Below are positions 35,662-43,202 of a DNA stretch of 64,000 nt, piece by piece (position 1 is the stretch's first letter; each line of letters starts with the position of its first letter). Source of the DNA: CAYWRZ01 sp964460845 (lineage in GTDB: Bacteria > Bacteroidota > Bacteroidia > Flavobacteriales_D > UBA2798); NCBI GenBank assembly GCA_964460845.1, contig CAYWRZ010000005.1, forward strand, positions 62,001 through 126,000, in the 5' to 3' direction. The notes under the pieces are model-generated. The model was not told where the DNA came from and did no database searches. It saw nothing but the letters and a program-made list of their open reading frames with translations. The position numbers were made by a program, and so were the translations under genes.

Positions 35662-36933
35662 ATGATACGCGCCAACGATCCCACGCTCTCCTCCTGGGTA
35701 GCAGTACCCGCACACAGCGACTTCCCTATTCAGAACCTGCCTTTCGGCGTGTTCAAAACCGAAAACGACGATCCCCGTGTGGGCGTGGCCATCGGCGAAC
35801 ATATACTCGATCTCAAAGCACTACAGGTATTGGGCTACCTTCCTAACCAACCTTTTACCCCCGAAACCTTCGATACCGACTCGCTTAACAACCTGATGAA
35901 ATACGGCAAAAAAGCCATACGCGAGTTTCGCAATCGTCTTTCGGATCTGCTCCGCAGCGACAACCACGAACTGAGCCAAAATACCCATCACGTAGCGCAG
36001 GTGCTGGTACCGGCGAAAGAAGCCATCCTGCTGCTGCCCGTAAAAATCGGCGACTATACCGATTTCTATTCCAGCATCGAACACGCTACCAACGTAGGTA
36101 AAATGTTCCGCGACCCGGCCAATGCGCTGCTGCCCAACTGGAAGCATATTCCGGTAGGCTACCACGGCCGCGCTTCGTCGGTCATCAATTCGGGCGTACC
36201 GGTGTACCGCCCCAAAGGGCAGACCAAACCCGCCGATGCCGAAAGCCCTGTATTCGGCCCCTGCAAGCTGCTCGATTTCGAGCTCGAAACAGGATTTTTC
36301 ACTTACGAAGGCAAACCCCTCGGCGAATCCATTTCGACGGCCGAAGCCAACGATCATATTTTCGGGATGGTGCTGCTCAACGACTGGTCGGCACGCGATA
36401 TTCAAACCTGGGAGTATGTGCCGCTCGGGCCTTTCCTTGCGAAAAACTTCGCCACTTCCATTTCGCCCTGGGTAGTGACCCTCGATGCGCTCGAACCCTT
36501 CCGTACGCAAGGCCCCACACAGGATCCGCAACCCCTGCCTTACCTGCATACCGAAGGCCCGCAGAATTTCGATATACAGCTCGAAGTCTATATCCAAACG
36601 CCCGACGGTACCGAAAACCGCATCTCCCGATCCAATTTTAAATACATGTATTGGAGCATGAGCCAGCAATTGGCGCATCACAGTGTAAACGGCTGTAACA
36701 TTCGTTGCGGCGATCTGATGGGCTCCGGTACCATATCAGGGCCTACCAAAGATTCTTTCGGCTCCATGCTTGAGCTTACCTGGAAAGGTACCGAACCACT
36801 TACCCTGAAAGACGGAACCCAACGTAAATTCATCCAGGATCAGGACACCATCATCATGCGGGGCTGGTGTGAAAAAGACGGTGTGCGCATCGGCTTCGGA
36901 GAAGTACGTAACCTTGTGCTGCCCACGCTTTAA
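35662..36933 (+). CDS. fahA: Fumarylacetoacetase
   Basis: 423 residues, close to the 419 of the mammalian enzyme. It splits fumarylacetoacetate into fumarate and acetoacetate, the last step of tyrosine/homogentisate catabolism. The N-terminal SH3-like domain has FGVFKTENDDPRVGVAIGEH. Catalytic-domain landmarks include DFYSSIEHATNVGKMFRD (with the catalytic His), LLPNWKHIPVGYHGRASSV, LDFELETGFF and LLNDWSARDIQTWEYVPLGP. Metal-binding Asp/Glu residues are visible in these motifs. It ends 22 bases before the Rel/Spo gene. A TACCTTTA upstream (one mismatch from TAnnTTTG) may be its promoter. Confidence 0.96.
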   Translation: MIRANDPTLSSWVAVPAHSDFPIQNLPFGVFKTENDDPRVGVAIGEHILDLKALQVLGYLPNQPFTPETFDTDSLNNLMKYGKKAIREFRNRLSDLLRSDNHELSQNTHHVAQVLVPAKEAILLLPVKIGDYTDFYSSIEHATNVGKMFRDPANALLPNWKHIPVGYHGRASSVINSGVPVYRPKGQTKPADAESPVFGPCKLLDFELETGFFTYEGKPLGESISTAEANDHIFGMVLLNDWSARDIQTWEYVPLGPFLAKNFATSISPWVVTLDALEPFRTQGPTQDPQPLPYLHTEGPQNFDIQLEVYIQTPDGTENRISRSNFKYMYWSMSQQLAHHSVNGCNIRCGDLMGSGTISGPTKDSFGSMLELTWKGTEPLTLKDGTQRKFIQDQDTIIMRGWCEKDGVRIGFGEVRNLVLPTL

Positions 36934-36955
36934 TCCAAACGGTTTTTATTCCACT

Positions 36956-39163
36956 ATGCAACTTTCGGCCGAAGAAAAAGAAAAACAGGAAATCCTTAAT
37001 GCCTATCGCGGCTTACTCAGGGCCTGCAAAAATGCGCGCGATAAAACCGATACACGCATTATCCGCAAAGCCTTCGACATTGCGCTCGAAGCGCATAAAA
37101 ATATGCGACGCAAATCGGGAGAGCCTTATATCCTGCACCCCATAGCCGTAGCGCGTATCTGTGCCGAAGAAATAGGATTGGGTACTACCTCGATCGTGTC
37201 GGCACTGTTGCACGATACCGTCGAAGATACCGACCTGACGCTCGAAGAAGTAGAAGCCATGTTCGGCAAAAAAGTGGCACGTATCATCGACGGACTGACG
37301 AAAATTACCGGACTGGTCGATAACACCGATTCCATTCAGGCCGAAAATTTCAGGAAGGTGCTGCTCACCATGGCCGACGATGTGCGGGTAATCCTTATCA
37401 AGTTAGCCGACCGTTTGCACAACATGCGTACGCTCGACTCCATGTCGCGCGAAAAACGCCTCAAAATCGCTTCCGAAACCGAATACCTGTACGCACCGGT
37501 AGCGCACCGTTTGGGCCTAAACGCTATCAAAACCGAGCTGGAAGACCTTTCGTTGAAATTCCGCGATCCGCATACTTATAACGAAATCATAGCCCGCCTT
37601 CAAAAAACACAAGCCGTACGTAACCGTTTCATCTCGCAGTTTATGCTGCCGGTAAAACGTCAGCTTGAAAAAGAAGGATTCAGATTTACCATCAAAGGCC
37701 GAACAAAATCCGTGTTTTCCATTTGGAAAAAAATCCACCTGAAAAACGTGCCTTTTGAAGAAATATACGATCTGTTTGCCCTACGCATCATCCTCGACAG
37801 CGATGCGGAAAGAGAAAAATCGGACTGCTGGCGCGCATACAGTATCGTCACTGATTTTTACCAGCCTAACCCCGACCGGCTGCGCGACTGGATTTCGACC
37901 CCAAAAGCCAACGGCTATGAATCGCTGCATACCACAGTAATGAGTCCCTCGGGCAAATGGGTCGAAGTACAGATTCGTACCCGCCGTATGGACGAGATAG
38001 CCGAACGCGGATATGCCGCCCACTGGAAATACAAAGAAAACAGTACCCAGGAAAGCGGGCTCGACAGTTGGCTCAACCGGATTCGTGAGCTGCTCGAAAA
38101 CCCCGAAGCCAACGCCCTCGATTTTATCGACGATTTCAAGCTCAACCTGTTCAGCGAAGAAATATTCGTCTTTACCCCGCAGGGCGAACTGCGCACCCTG
38201 CCTCAAAATGCCACCGCTCTCGATTTTGCCTTCGATATCCACTCCAAAGTAGGTGAGCAATGTATCGGCGCTAAGGTGAACAACAAGCTGGTGCCGCTGA
38301 GCCACGAGCTTAAAAGCGGGGATCAGATCGAGATAATCACTTCCAAAAAACAGCGTCCGAAAGAAGACTGGCTCAAGTTTGTCATTACAGCCAAAGCCAA
38401 GTCGAAGATTAAAAACGCGCTGAAAGACGAGAAAAAACAGATAGCCCTCGAGGGACGGGAAATTCTCCAGCGCAAGCTCAACCACCTGAACATTCCGTAC
38501 CACGACCGGAACCTGAAAAAGCTCGAAGATTTTTTCAAAGCGCCCAATACCACCGATCTGCTGTACCGCATCGCCCGCGAGTATATCGACCTGAACGCCC
38601 TGCCCGAATACGAAGTGCGCAATGGCGACCTGATTTTCGTACCCAAAGCCGGAGAAGAAAAAGCGATACGCCCCGAAGAACGGCTTACACCTGTCAAAGG
38701 CAAATCGGAAGACCTGCTCATTATCGGCGACGACCTCAAACAAATCGAATACAAGCTCTCGGCCTGCTGCAATCCCATTCCGGGCGATGATGTATTCGGC
38801 TTTATTACTGTCGGCGACGGCATCAAGATACACCGTGTAAACTGTCCGAATGCCGTGCAGCTCATGTCGCATTACGGCTACCGAATTGTGAAGGCACGCT
38901 GGAAAAGTCAGGAGCTTATCGAATTCCTCGCCGGCGTACAATTCAAGGGAATCGACGACGTGGGACTGGTGAACACCATTACCAATATCATTTCGAAAGA
39001 GTTGCATATCAATATGCGATCGATCAGCTTCGAAAGCAACGACGGAATTTTCGAGGGAAAAGTGTTCCTTTTCGTGCACGACACCAACCACCTCGACAAG
39101 CTAATTCACAACCTGCGGCAGATACAGGGCGTGCATACCGTGCAACGCATCGACACCCAATAA
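36956..39163 (+). CDS. Bifunctional (p)ppGpp synthetase/hydrolase (Rel/SpoT)
   Basis: 735 residues from the ATG at 36956; the longer frame from 36869 would overlap fahA. Domain order is that of long RSH proteins. First comes the HD hydrolase domain (about 45-200), with YILHP and the HDTVED motif intact. The synthetase domain (about 235-390) has GRTKSVFSIWKKI and DLFALRIIL. The TGS domain (about 400-465) has FVFTPQGELRTLP. The conserved-Cys domain contains LSACCNPIPGDD, and a C-terminal ACT domain begins near 665. Both active sites look complete, so it should make and degrade the alarmone that mediates the stringent response. It is followed by a Fur-family regulator. Confidence 0.95.
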   Translation: MQLSAEEKEKQEILNAYRGLLRACKNARDKTDTRIIRKAFDIALEAHKNMRRKSGEPYILHPIAVARICAEEIGLGTTSIVSALLHDTVEDTDLTLEEVEAMFGKKVARIIDGLTKITGLVDNTDSIQAENFRKVLLTMADDVRVILIKLADRLHNMRTLDSMSREKRLKIASETEYLYAPVAHRLGLNAIKTELEDLSLKFRDPHTYNEIIARLQKTQAVRNRFISQFMLPVKRQLEKEGFRFTIKGRTKSVFSIWKKIHLKNVPFEEIYDLFALRIILDSDAEREKSDCWRAYSIVTDFYQPNPDRLRDWISTPKANGYESLHTTVMSPSGKWVEVQIRTRRMDEIAERGYAAHWKYKENSTQESGLDSWLNRIRELLENPEANALDFIDDFKLNLFSEEIFVFTPQGELRTLPQNATALDFAFDIHSKVGEQCIGAKVNNKLVPLSHELKSGDQIEIITSKKQRPKEDWLKFVITAKAKSKIKNALKDEKKQIALEGREILQRKLNHLNIPYHDRNLKKLEDFFKAPNTTDLLYRIAREYIDLNALPEYEVRNGDLIFVPKAGEEKAIRPEERLTPVKGKSEDLLIIGDDLKQIEYKLSACCNPIPGDDVFGFITVGDGIKIHRVNCPNAVQLMSHYGYRIVKARWKSQELIEFLAGVQFKGIDDVGLVNTITNIISKELHINMRSISFESNDGIFEGKVFLFVHDTNHLDKLIHNLRQIQGVHTVQRIDTQ

Positions 39164-39210
39164 AGCGTTTAAAATGAGGAAGGCGGAATAAAGTCTGCCT
39201 ATCCGTTTTT

Positions 39211-39236
39211 TTACTAACTTTACCCCTTGTTAGTAA
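39211..39236. promoter_or_regulatory. Candidate autoregulatory operator of the Fur-family gene
   Basis: Perfect inverted repeat TTACTAAC (39211-39218), 10-base spacer, GTTAGTAA (39229-39236), six bases before the ATG. It overlaps a near -7 element TAACTTTA (39215-39222) and the predicted transcription start, so bound protein would block initiation. Confidence 0.55.
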
Positions 39237-39241
39237 AGCAA

Positions 39242-39712
39242 ATGGCTATTTCCGACATTAAAGAAACCGTCAAACAGATATTCCAGGGCTACCTCGAACA
39301 GCACGGTCACCGAAAAACCCCGGAACGCTTTGCCATACTCAATGAAATTTACGACTACGACGGGCATTTTGATATCGAATCGTTGTATATCAAAATGAAA
39401 AACAAAAAATACCGCGTAAGTCGCGCCACCCTGTATAATACGATTGAGCTGCTGCTGTCCTGCGATTTGGTCAAAAAGCATCAGTTCGGCAAAAACCTGG
39501 CGCAGTTTGAAAAATCGTATTCCAAAAAGCAGCACGACCACGTAATTTGTACCGATACCGGCGAAGTGCTGGAGTTTTGTGACCCGCGTATCCAGCAAAT
39601 CAAAGAAACGATAGAAGAAATTTTCGGGGTTACCGTACTGCACCATTCTCTTTATTTTTACGCACAACGCAATCCTGAGGGCGAAAGCGTCACTCCACAA
39701 AAAAAACACTGA
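39242..39712 (+). CDS. Fur-family transcriptional regulator
   Basis: 156 residues from the ATG at 39242; an in-frame TTG at 39227 lies inside the palindrome. The winged-helix domain shows HGHRKTPERFAILNEIYDYD and KYRVSRATLYNTIELLLSCD (typical Fur recognition helix). The dimerisation domain has QHDHVICTDTGEVLEFCDPR. The usual structural CxxC pair is not present in full here: the second Cys position is Thr (C-T-D-T), though another Cys follows at EFCDP. Metal sensed (Fe, Zn, Mn or peroxide) cannot be told. A perfect 8-base palindrome spans its promoter, and a STAS gene follows 4 bases later. Confidence 0.9.
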   Translation: MAISDIKETVKQIFQGYLEQHGHRKTPERFAILNEIYDYDGHFDIESLYIKMKNKKYRVSRATLYNTIELLLSCDLVKKHQFGKNLAQFEKSYSKKQHDHVICTDTGEVLEFCDPRIQQIKETIEEIFGVTVLHHSLYFYAQRNPEGESVTPQKKH

Positions 39713-39716
39713 TCCG

Positions 39717-40067
39717 ATGGACTTCAGTTATACAACCGACACTTCGGGAACCGTGGTAAAGATTTCGCTTGCGGGCAGGCTGATGGATAAAACCCAGGCC
39801 TCGACTTTACTGCAAGGTATAGAAGAACAGGTAAGCACGGGGAAAAACCGTTTTATCCTTGATCTTTCTCACCTCGACTATATGAACAGCTCCGGCCTTA
39901 ACGTGCTGGTTAATATCCTCACCAAAGCCCGTGTGGCCGGGGGTGAAGTAGCCATTGCCAACGTTTCGCCCAAGGTCGAGCAGTTGTTCCTGATCACCAA
40001 GCTGCATACCTTATTCACCATTAGCGAGTCGGTCGAAAAAGCCGAAGCGCATTTAACCGGCAATTAA
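39717..40067 (+). CDS. STAS-domain anti-sigma-factor antagonist-like protein
   Basis: 116 residues of a single STAS domain in the SpoIIAA/RsbV class. The core LDLSHLDYMNSSGLNVLVNI contains the Ser pair where the partner kinase normally phosphorylates (Ser in MNSSGL). The N terminus DTSGTVVKISLAGRLMD is typical. No kinase (RsbW-like) or phosphatase lies in this window. It is co-directional with the Fur-family gene (4-base gap), and purA follows 42 bases after it. Confidence 0.9.
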   Translation: MDFSYTTDTSGTVVKISLAGRLMDKTQASTLLQGIEEQVSTGKNRFILDLSHLDYMNSSGLNVLVNILTKARVAGGEVAIANVSPKVEQLFLITKLHTLFTISESVEKAEAHLTGN

Positions 40068-40109
40068 GCCATACAACTCAACCAACCTCTAACCCGTTAC
40101 CCTTCTCTC

Positions 40110-41378
40110 ATGAAAATTGACGTTTTGCTCGGGCTCCAGTGGGGCGATGAAGGCAAAGGAAAAATTGTGGACGTGTTTACGCCCCAATACGATATCATAG
40201 GTCGTTTTCAGGGCGGCCCCAATGCCGGGCACACCCTCGAATTTAACGGACTGAAGCATGTGCTGCACACCATTCCCTCGGGTATTTTCCACGAACAGGT
40301 GATAAACCTGGTAGGCAATGGCGTAGTGGTCGATCCGATAGTGCTGAAAAAAGAAATCGATGCGCTCAAAAAACTGGGTGTGGATGTGAAAAAACAATTG
40401 CTGCTTTCGCGCAAAGCACACCTTATTCTGCCTACCCACCGCCTTATCGACGCCGCTTCGGAAGCGTCGAAAGGAAAAGAAAAAATAGGCTCTACGCTCA
40501 AGGGCATTGGTCCCACCTACATGGACAAAACCGGGCGTAACGGACTTCGCATAGGCGATATTTTCCTGAAAGATTTTCGTAAAAAATACAATGACCTGGT
40601 CGAAAAGCACATACGAATACTGTCGTTCCACCAGTTCGATTACAAGCTCGAAGAGCTGGAGCCCGCTTTCTTTGAAGGACTCGAAACCTTACGGGAGCTT
40701 ACCGTAGTGGACAGCGAGCATTACATCAATCAGGCGCTCCGCGCCGGCAAGCGCATTTTGGCCGAAGGCGCGCAGGGCACCCTGCTCGACATCGATTTCG
40801 GCTCCTATCCTTTTGTCACTTCTTCGACCACCACTACCTCGGGCGCCTGCACGGGTTTGGGAGTGGCTCCCAACCGCATCGGTGAGGTAATCGGTATTTT
40901 TAAAGCCTACTGTACCCGCGTAGGCAGCGGTCCCTTCCCCACCGAGCTGCACGATGCCACCGGCGACGAGCTGCGCAAGCAGGGCAACGAATTCGGTTCT
41001 ACTACCGGTCGCGCCCGCCGCTGCGGATGGCTCGATCTACCCGCCTTGCGTTATGCCGTCATGATCAACGGAGTAACCAGCCTCACCATGATGAAAGTGG
41101 ACGTGCTTGACCATTTTGAAGAAATTAAAGTATGTACCCATTACCGGATAAACGGCGAGCTGACTGCCGAACTGCCCTACGATTTATGTCAGGTCGAGGT
41201 AGAACCGGTATATCGCACATTTAAAGGCTGGAACCGCAGTCTCGAAGGCATTACCGAGTTTTCTCAACTGCCCGAAGAATTGCTCGAATACACCCGTTTC
41301 CTTGAAAAAGAGCTGGAAATCCCCGTCAATGTGATTTCAGTAGGCCCCGACAGGCTGCAAACATTGGTGAAAAGATAA
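40110..41378 (+). CDS. purA: Adenylosuccinate synthetase
   Basis: 422 residues, the normal length. It condenses IMP and aspartate using GTP to form adenylosuccinate, the first committed step to AMP. The N-terminal GLQWGDEGKGKIVD motif carries the catalytic Asp and phosphate loop. The catalytic His is in GGPNAGHTLEF. Other landmarks are GIGPTYMDKTGRNGLRIGD, AEGAQGTLLDIDFGSYPFVT and the Asp-binding loop EFGSTTGRARRCGW. Likely co-transcribed with the STAS gene. Confidence 0.97.
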   Translation: MKIDVLLGLQWGDEGKGKIVDVFTPQYDIIGRFQGGPNAGHTLEFNGLKHVLHTIPSGIFHEQVINLVGNGVVVDPIVLKKEIDALKKLGVDVKKQLLLSRKAHLILPTHRLIDAASEASKGKEKIGSTLKGIGPTYMDKTGRNGLRIGDIFLKDFRKKYNDLVEKHIRILSFHQFDYKLEELEPAFFEGLETLRELTVVDSEHYINQALRAGKRILAEGAQGTLLDIDFGSYPFVTSSTTTTSGACTGLGVAPNRIGEVIGIFKAYCTRVGSGPFPTELHDATGDELRKQGNEFGSTTGRARRCGWLDLPALRYAVMINGVTSLTMMKVDVLDHFEEIKVCTHYRINGELTAELPYDLCQVEVEPVYRTFKGWNRSLEGITEFSQLPEELLEYTRFLEKELEIPVNVISVGPDRLQTLVKR

Positions 41379-41445
41379 TCTGTTAAATTTTTAGAAAAAC
41401 ATTCTCGTTTTTTGTATATTCGGTTTTAAACTCAAATTTAAACGT

Positions 41446-41796
41446 ATGAAACTCGTCAAACCCCTGCTTATCGTTGCGCTTGCTCTTTTCTCCTTCCAGG
41501 TGGCACAAGCCCAGGAAAGGGTTTCCGAAAAAGAAGTAAAAGAAACCATCGAAAAGCTCCGGTCGGCCATAGAATTAACGGACGAGCAGGCCGTTCAGGT
41601 AGAGCGCATTTTTCGTGAAGGCATGAGTGAAGTGGAAAAACTGCGTCAAACTAACGACGGAGCCGCTGCCGAAGCCCAAATCAATGAGATAAAAAAACGC
41701 AAAGAAGCCGAAATGCTTCAACTGTTCAGCGAGACGCAAAGGCAGAAATACGAAGAAGCCAAAGCCGCTGAAGCACGGAGAAAATTGGATCATTAA
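41446..41796 (+). CDS. Small exported helical protein, Spy/LTxxQ-like
   Basis: 116 residues. A clear signal peptide (LLIVALALFSFQVAQA, cleavage before QERVS) precedes an almost entirely alpha-helical charged mature part. IELTDEQAVQVERIFREGMS and the C-terminal LFSETQRQKYEEAKAAEARR recall the LTxxQ repeats of Spy/CpxP periplasmic chaperones, but the match is loose. A strong hairpin terminator lies 100 bases downstream. Confidence 0.72.
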   Translation: MKLVKPLLIVALALFSFQVAQAQERVSEKEVKETIEKLRSAIELTDEQAVQVERIFREGMSEVEKLRQTNDGAAAEAQINEIKKRKEAEMLQLFSETQRQKYEEAKAAEARRKLDH

Positions 41797-41897
41797 TCGC
41801 GTTCAATTTGAACGTATATAAAGGTCGGTGAGGTAGATTATATAAACCTCATTCAACGCTTTGATTGATGTTATTACATTCATTTCTTTTATAAGCT

Positions 41898-41930
41898 AAA
41901 AAAGGAGCCTTTCGGGCTCCTTTTTTGTGT
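41898..41930. terminator. Bidirectional terminator between two small genes
   Basis: AAAAAAGGAGCC (41898-41909) pairs perfectly with GGCTCCTTTTTT (41915-41926) around a 5-base loop. It has A/T tracts on both sides, so it can stop transcription from either direction (the exported gene at left, the small gene at right). Confidence 0.85.
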
Positions 41931-41943
41931 CTTATTCCGTCAC

Positions 41944-42123
41944 TTAACTAACTACGGCAATCAAATCACGGTGAAATTTTCCTTTTATCCACGCTTTTAA
42001 TTCTCTCGCATCGTCTTCTACCAGCCTCGCCAGGGCTTTGTAATATTCTTTGCGGAACAGCTTCGGGTCAAAACTCACTTTTTCAAGAATAAACTTAGTG
42101 TACTCCAATGCAGATTTTTTCAT
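41944..42123 (-). CDS. Small conserved Bacteroidota protein (59 aa)
   Basis: Starts at ATG 42123 (MKKSALEYTKFILEKVSFDP); a TTG two codons earlier is less likely. The pattern, ALEYTKxILxKVSFD followed by LFxKEYxKAL, an acidic linker and ELKxWI, is one I recognise from many Bacteroidota genomes as an uncharacterised short helical protein. No membrane segment. It is flanked by terminators on both sides, so it is transcribed on its own. Confidence 0.78.
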   Translation of the reverse strand: MKKSALEYTKFILEKVSFDPKLFRKEYYKALARLVEDDARELKAWIKGKFHRDLIAVVS

Positions 42124-42194
42124 GTTCAAGATGTTTTTATGGTTTACACGGTACTATCAAACGCAAAAGTTCCATTTTTGTTACTCCTAAAACC

Positions 42195-42220
42195 AAAAAA
42201 ATCCGGGCTAAAAACCCGGA
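42195..42220 (-). terminator. Terminator of the coiled-coil lipoprotein gene
   Basis: Minus strand: TCCGGG (42220-42215) pairs with CCCGGA (42207-42202) around a 7-base loop, followed by seven T residues (42201-42195). It sits 30 bases after the stop at 42250. Confidence 0.8.
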
Positions 42221-42249
42221 CTTTTCAGCTTAGTCTTGTGAATAATTTG

Positions 42250-43113
42250 TTAATCGACCACTACGACCAAATACTTAGAAATGCTCCAAAAAGCCTGTAT
42301 ATCGAGGATTTGCAGCTTTTCCTGCACCTTGTCAGAACCCGTAATTTTGTAGGAATCTTTCGGATGCGTAGTCAATATCTCGATCTTTGAACCGCCGAGA
42401 TGGATTTCTTTAATCCGCGTAATATCAATTTGTGTAAAATAGTTTCGGTTAAAATCTTCGCGCAGCTTTTTGATCTTACCCATACCGATAAATCCGCCTT
42501 CGCGGGTAATCACTCCCTGATCGCGTAATTCGCGCGAGGAACCGATCACATAATAAGCGGTATTTAGTTCGGCTTCTTTTTCTTCGACGGTAGCCACAGC
42601 TTCGTTGAGCGTTGCGGTAAGCTCATCCATCGCGATATCGTAACGTGCCAGATCTTCGCGCAAGGAAGTGATCAGCGCCTCCTGCTCATTGACCTTGGCG
42701 GTAAGGCTTTCGATACGTTTGTTAAAATCGTCGGCCGCTATGCCCGCCTGCTTCAACCTTTCCTGCAAAGAAGCAATCTTGTTCCGGTTCTGCTCCATCA
42801 ATGAGTTGATAAGCTGTATGTCGTTCACAATTCTGTCTTTCTGATCGTTGGGAAGCTCAGGCCCAGAAGTACGACTCATGGTGATCAGCTTTTCTTTTTG
42901 CGTGATCAGCGAAAGGTTATCTTCGATTTCGTTGAGCAGCCGAAAGGATTGACTCACGGCCGAATCCTGCTCTACAAGCTCCGCCTTCAGTCTTTCGTTT
43001 TCTTTCTTTAATAATTCTACTTCAGGATTCACCGAGGGTGTTTCTGCAGAAGGTGTCGTACAGGCTGTCAGCGTCAGGCAAAAGATTCCGGTGTAGAAAA
43101 ACAGCTTTTTCAT
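42250..43113 (-). CDS. Coiled-coil lipoprotein
   Basis: 287 residues. A lipoprotein signal peptide with lipobox LTAC (FFYTGIFCLTLTACTTPSAE) is followed by a long coiled coil at about residues 32-195, with heptad-like charged helices, and a C-terminal globular domain of about 85 residues (AYYVIGSSRELRDQGVITRE, then KIEILTTHPKDSYKIT). The last part looks sheet-rich, and its DSYK...DKVQEKLQI stretch is similar to what I remember from Bacteroidota envelope lipoproteins of unknown role. An exact minus-strand -7 element lies at 43138-43131. Confidence 0.82.
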   Translation of the reverse strand: MKKLFFYTGIFCLTLTACTTPSAETPSVNPEVELLKKENERLKAELVEQDSAVSQSFRLLNEIEDNLSLITQKEKLITMSRTSGPELPNDQKDRIVNDIQLINSLMEQNRNKIASLQERLKQAGIAADDFNKRIESLTAKVNEQEALITSLREDLARYDIAMDELTATLNEAVATVEEKEAELNTAYYVIGSSRELRDQGVITREGGFIGMGKIKKLREDFNRNYFTQIDITRIKEIHLGGSKIEILTTHPKDSYKITGSDKVQEKLQILDIQAFWSISKYLVVVVD

Positions 43114-43130
43114 CCAATAAAAGGTTTCTA

Positions 43131-43138
43131 CAAAAATA
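43131..43138 (-). promoter_or_regulatory. -7 element for the coiled-coil lipoprotein gene
   Basis: Minus-strand TATTTTTG is an exact TAnnTTTG match, 17 bases before the ATG at 43113. Confidence 0.5.
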
Positions 43139-43177
43139 GCAATATTCGGTTATGCGCTTCAAAAGCGCGGAAAGCCT

Positions 43178-43185
43178 TAACTTTG
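43178..43185 (+). promoter_or_regulatory. -7 element for the M61 peptidase gene
   Basis: TAACTTTG is an exact TAnnTTTG match, 17 bases before the ATG at 43203. It supports that start over the earlier in-frame ATG at 43152. Confidence 0.5.
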
Positions 43186-43202
43186 GACAAAACACATCCG
43201 CC

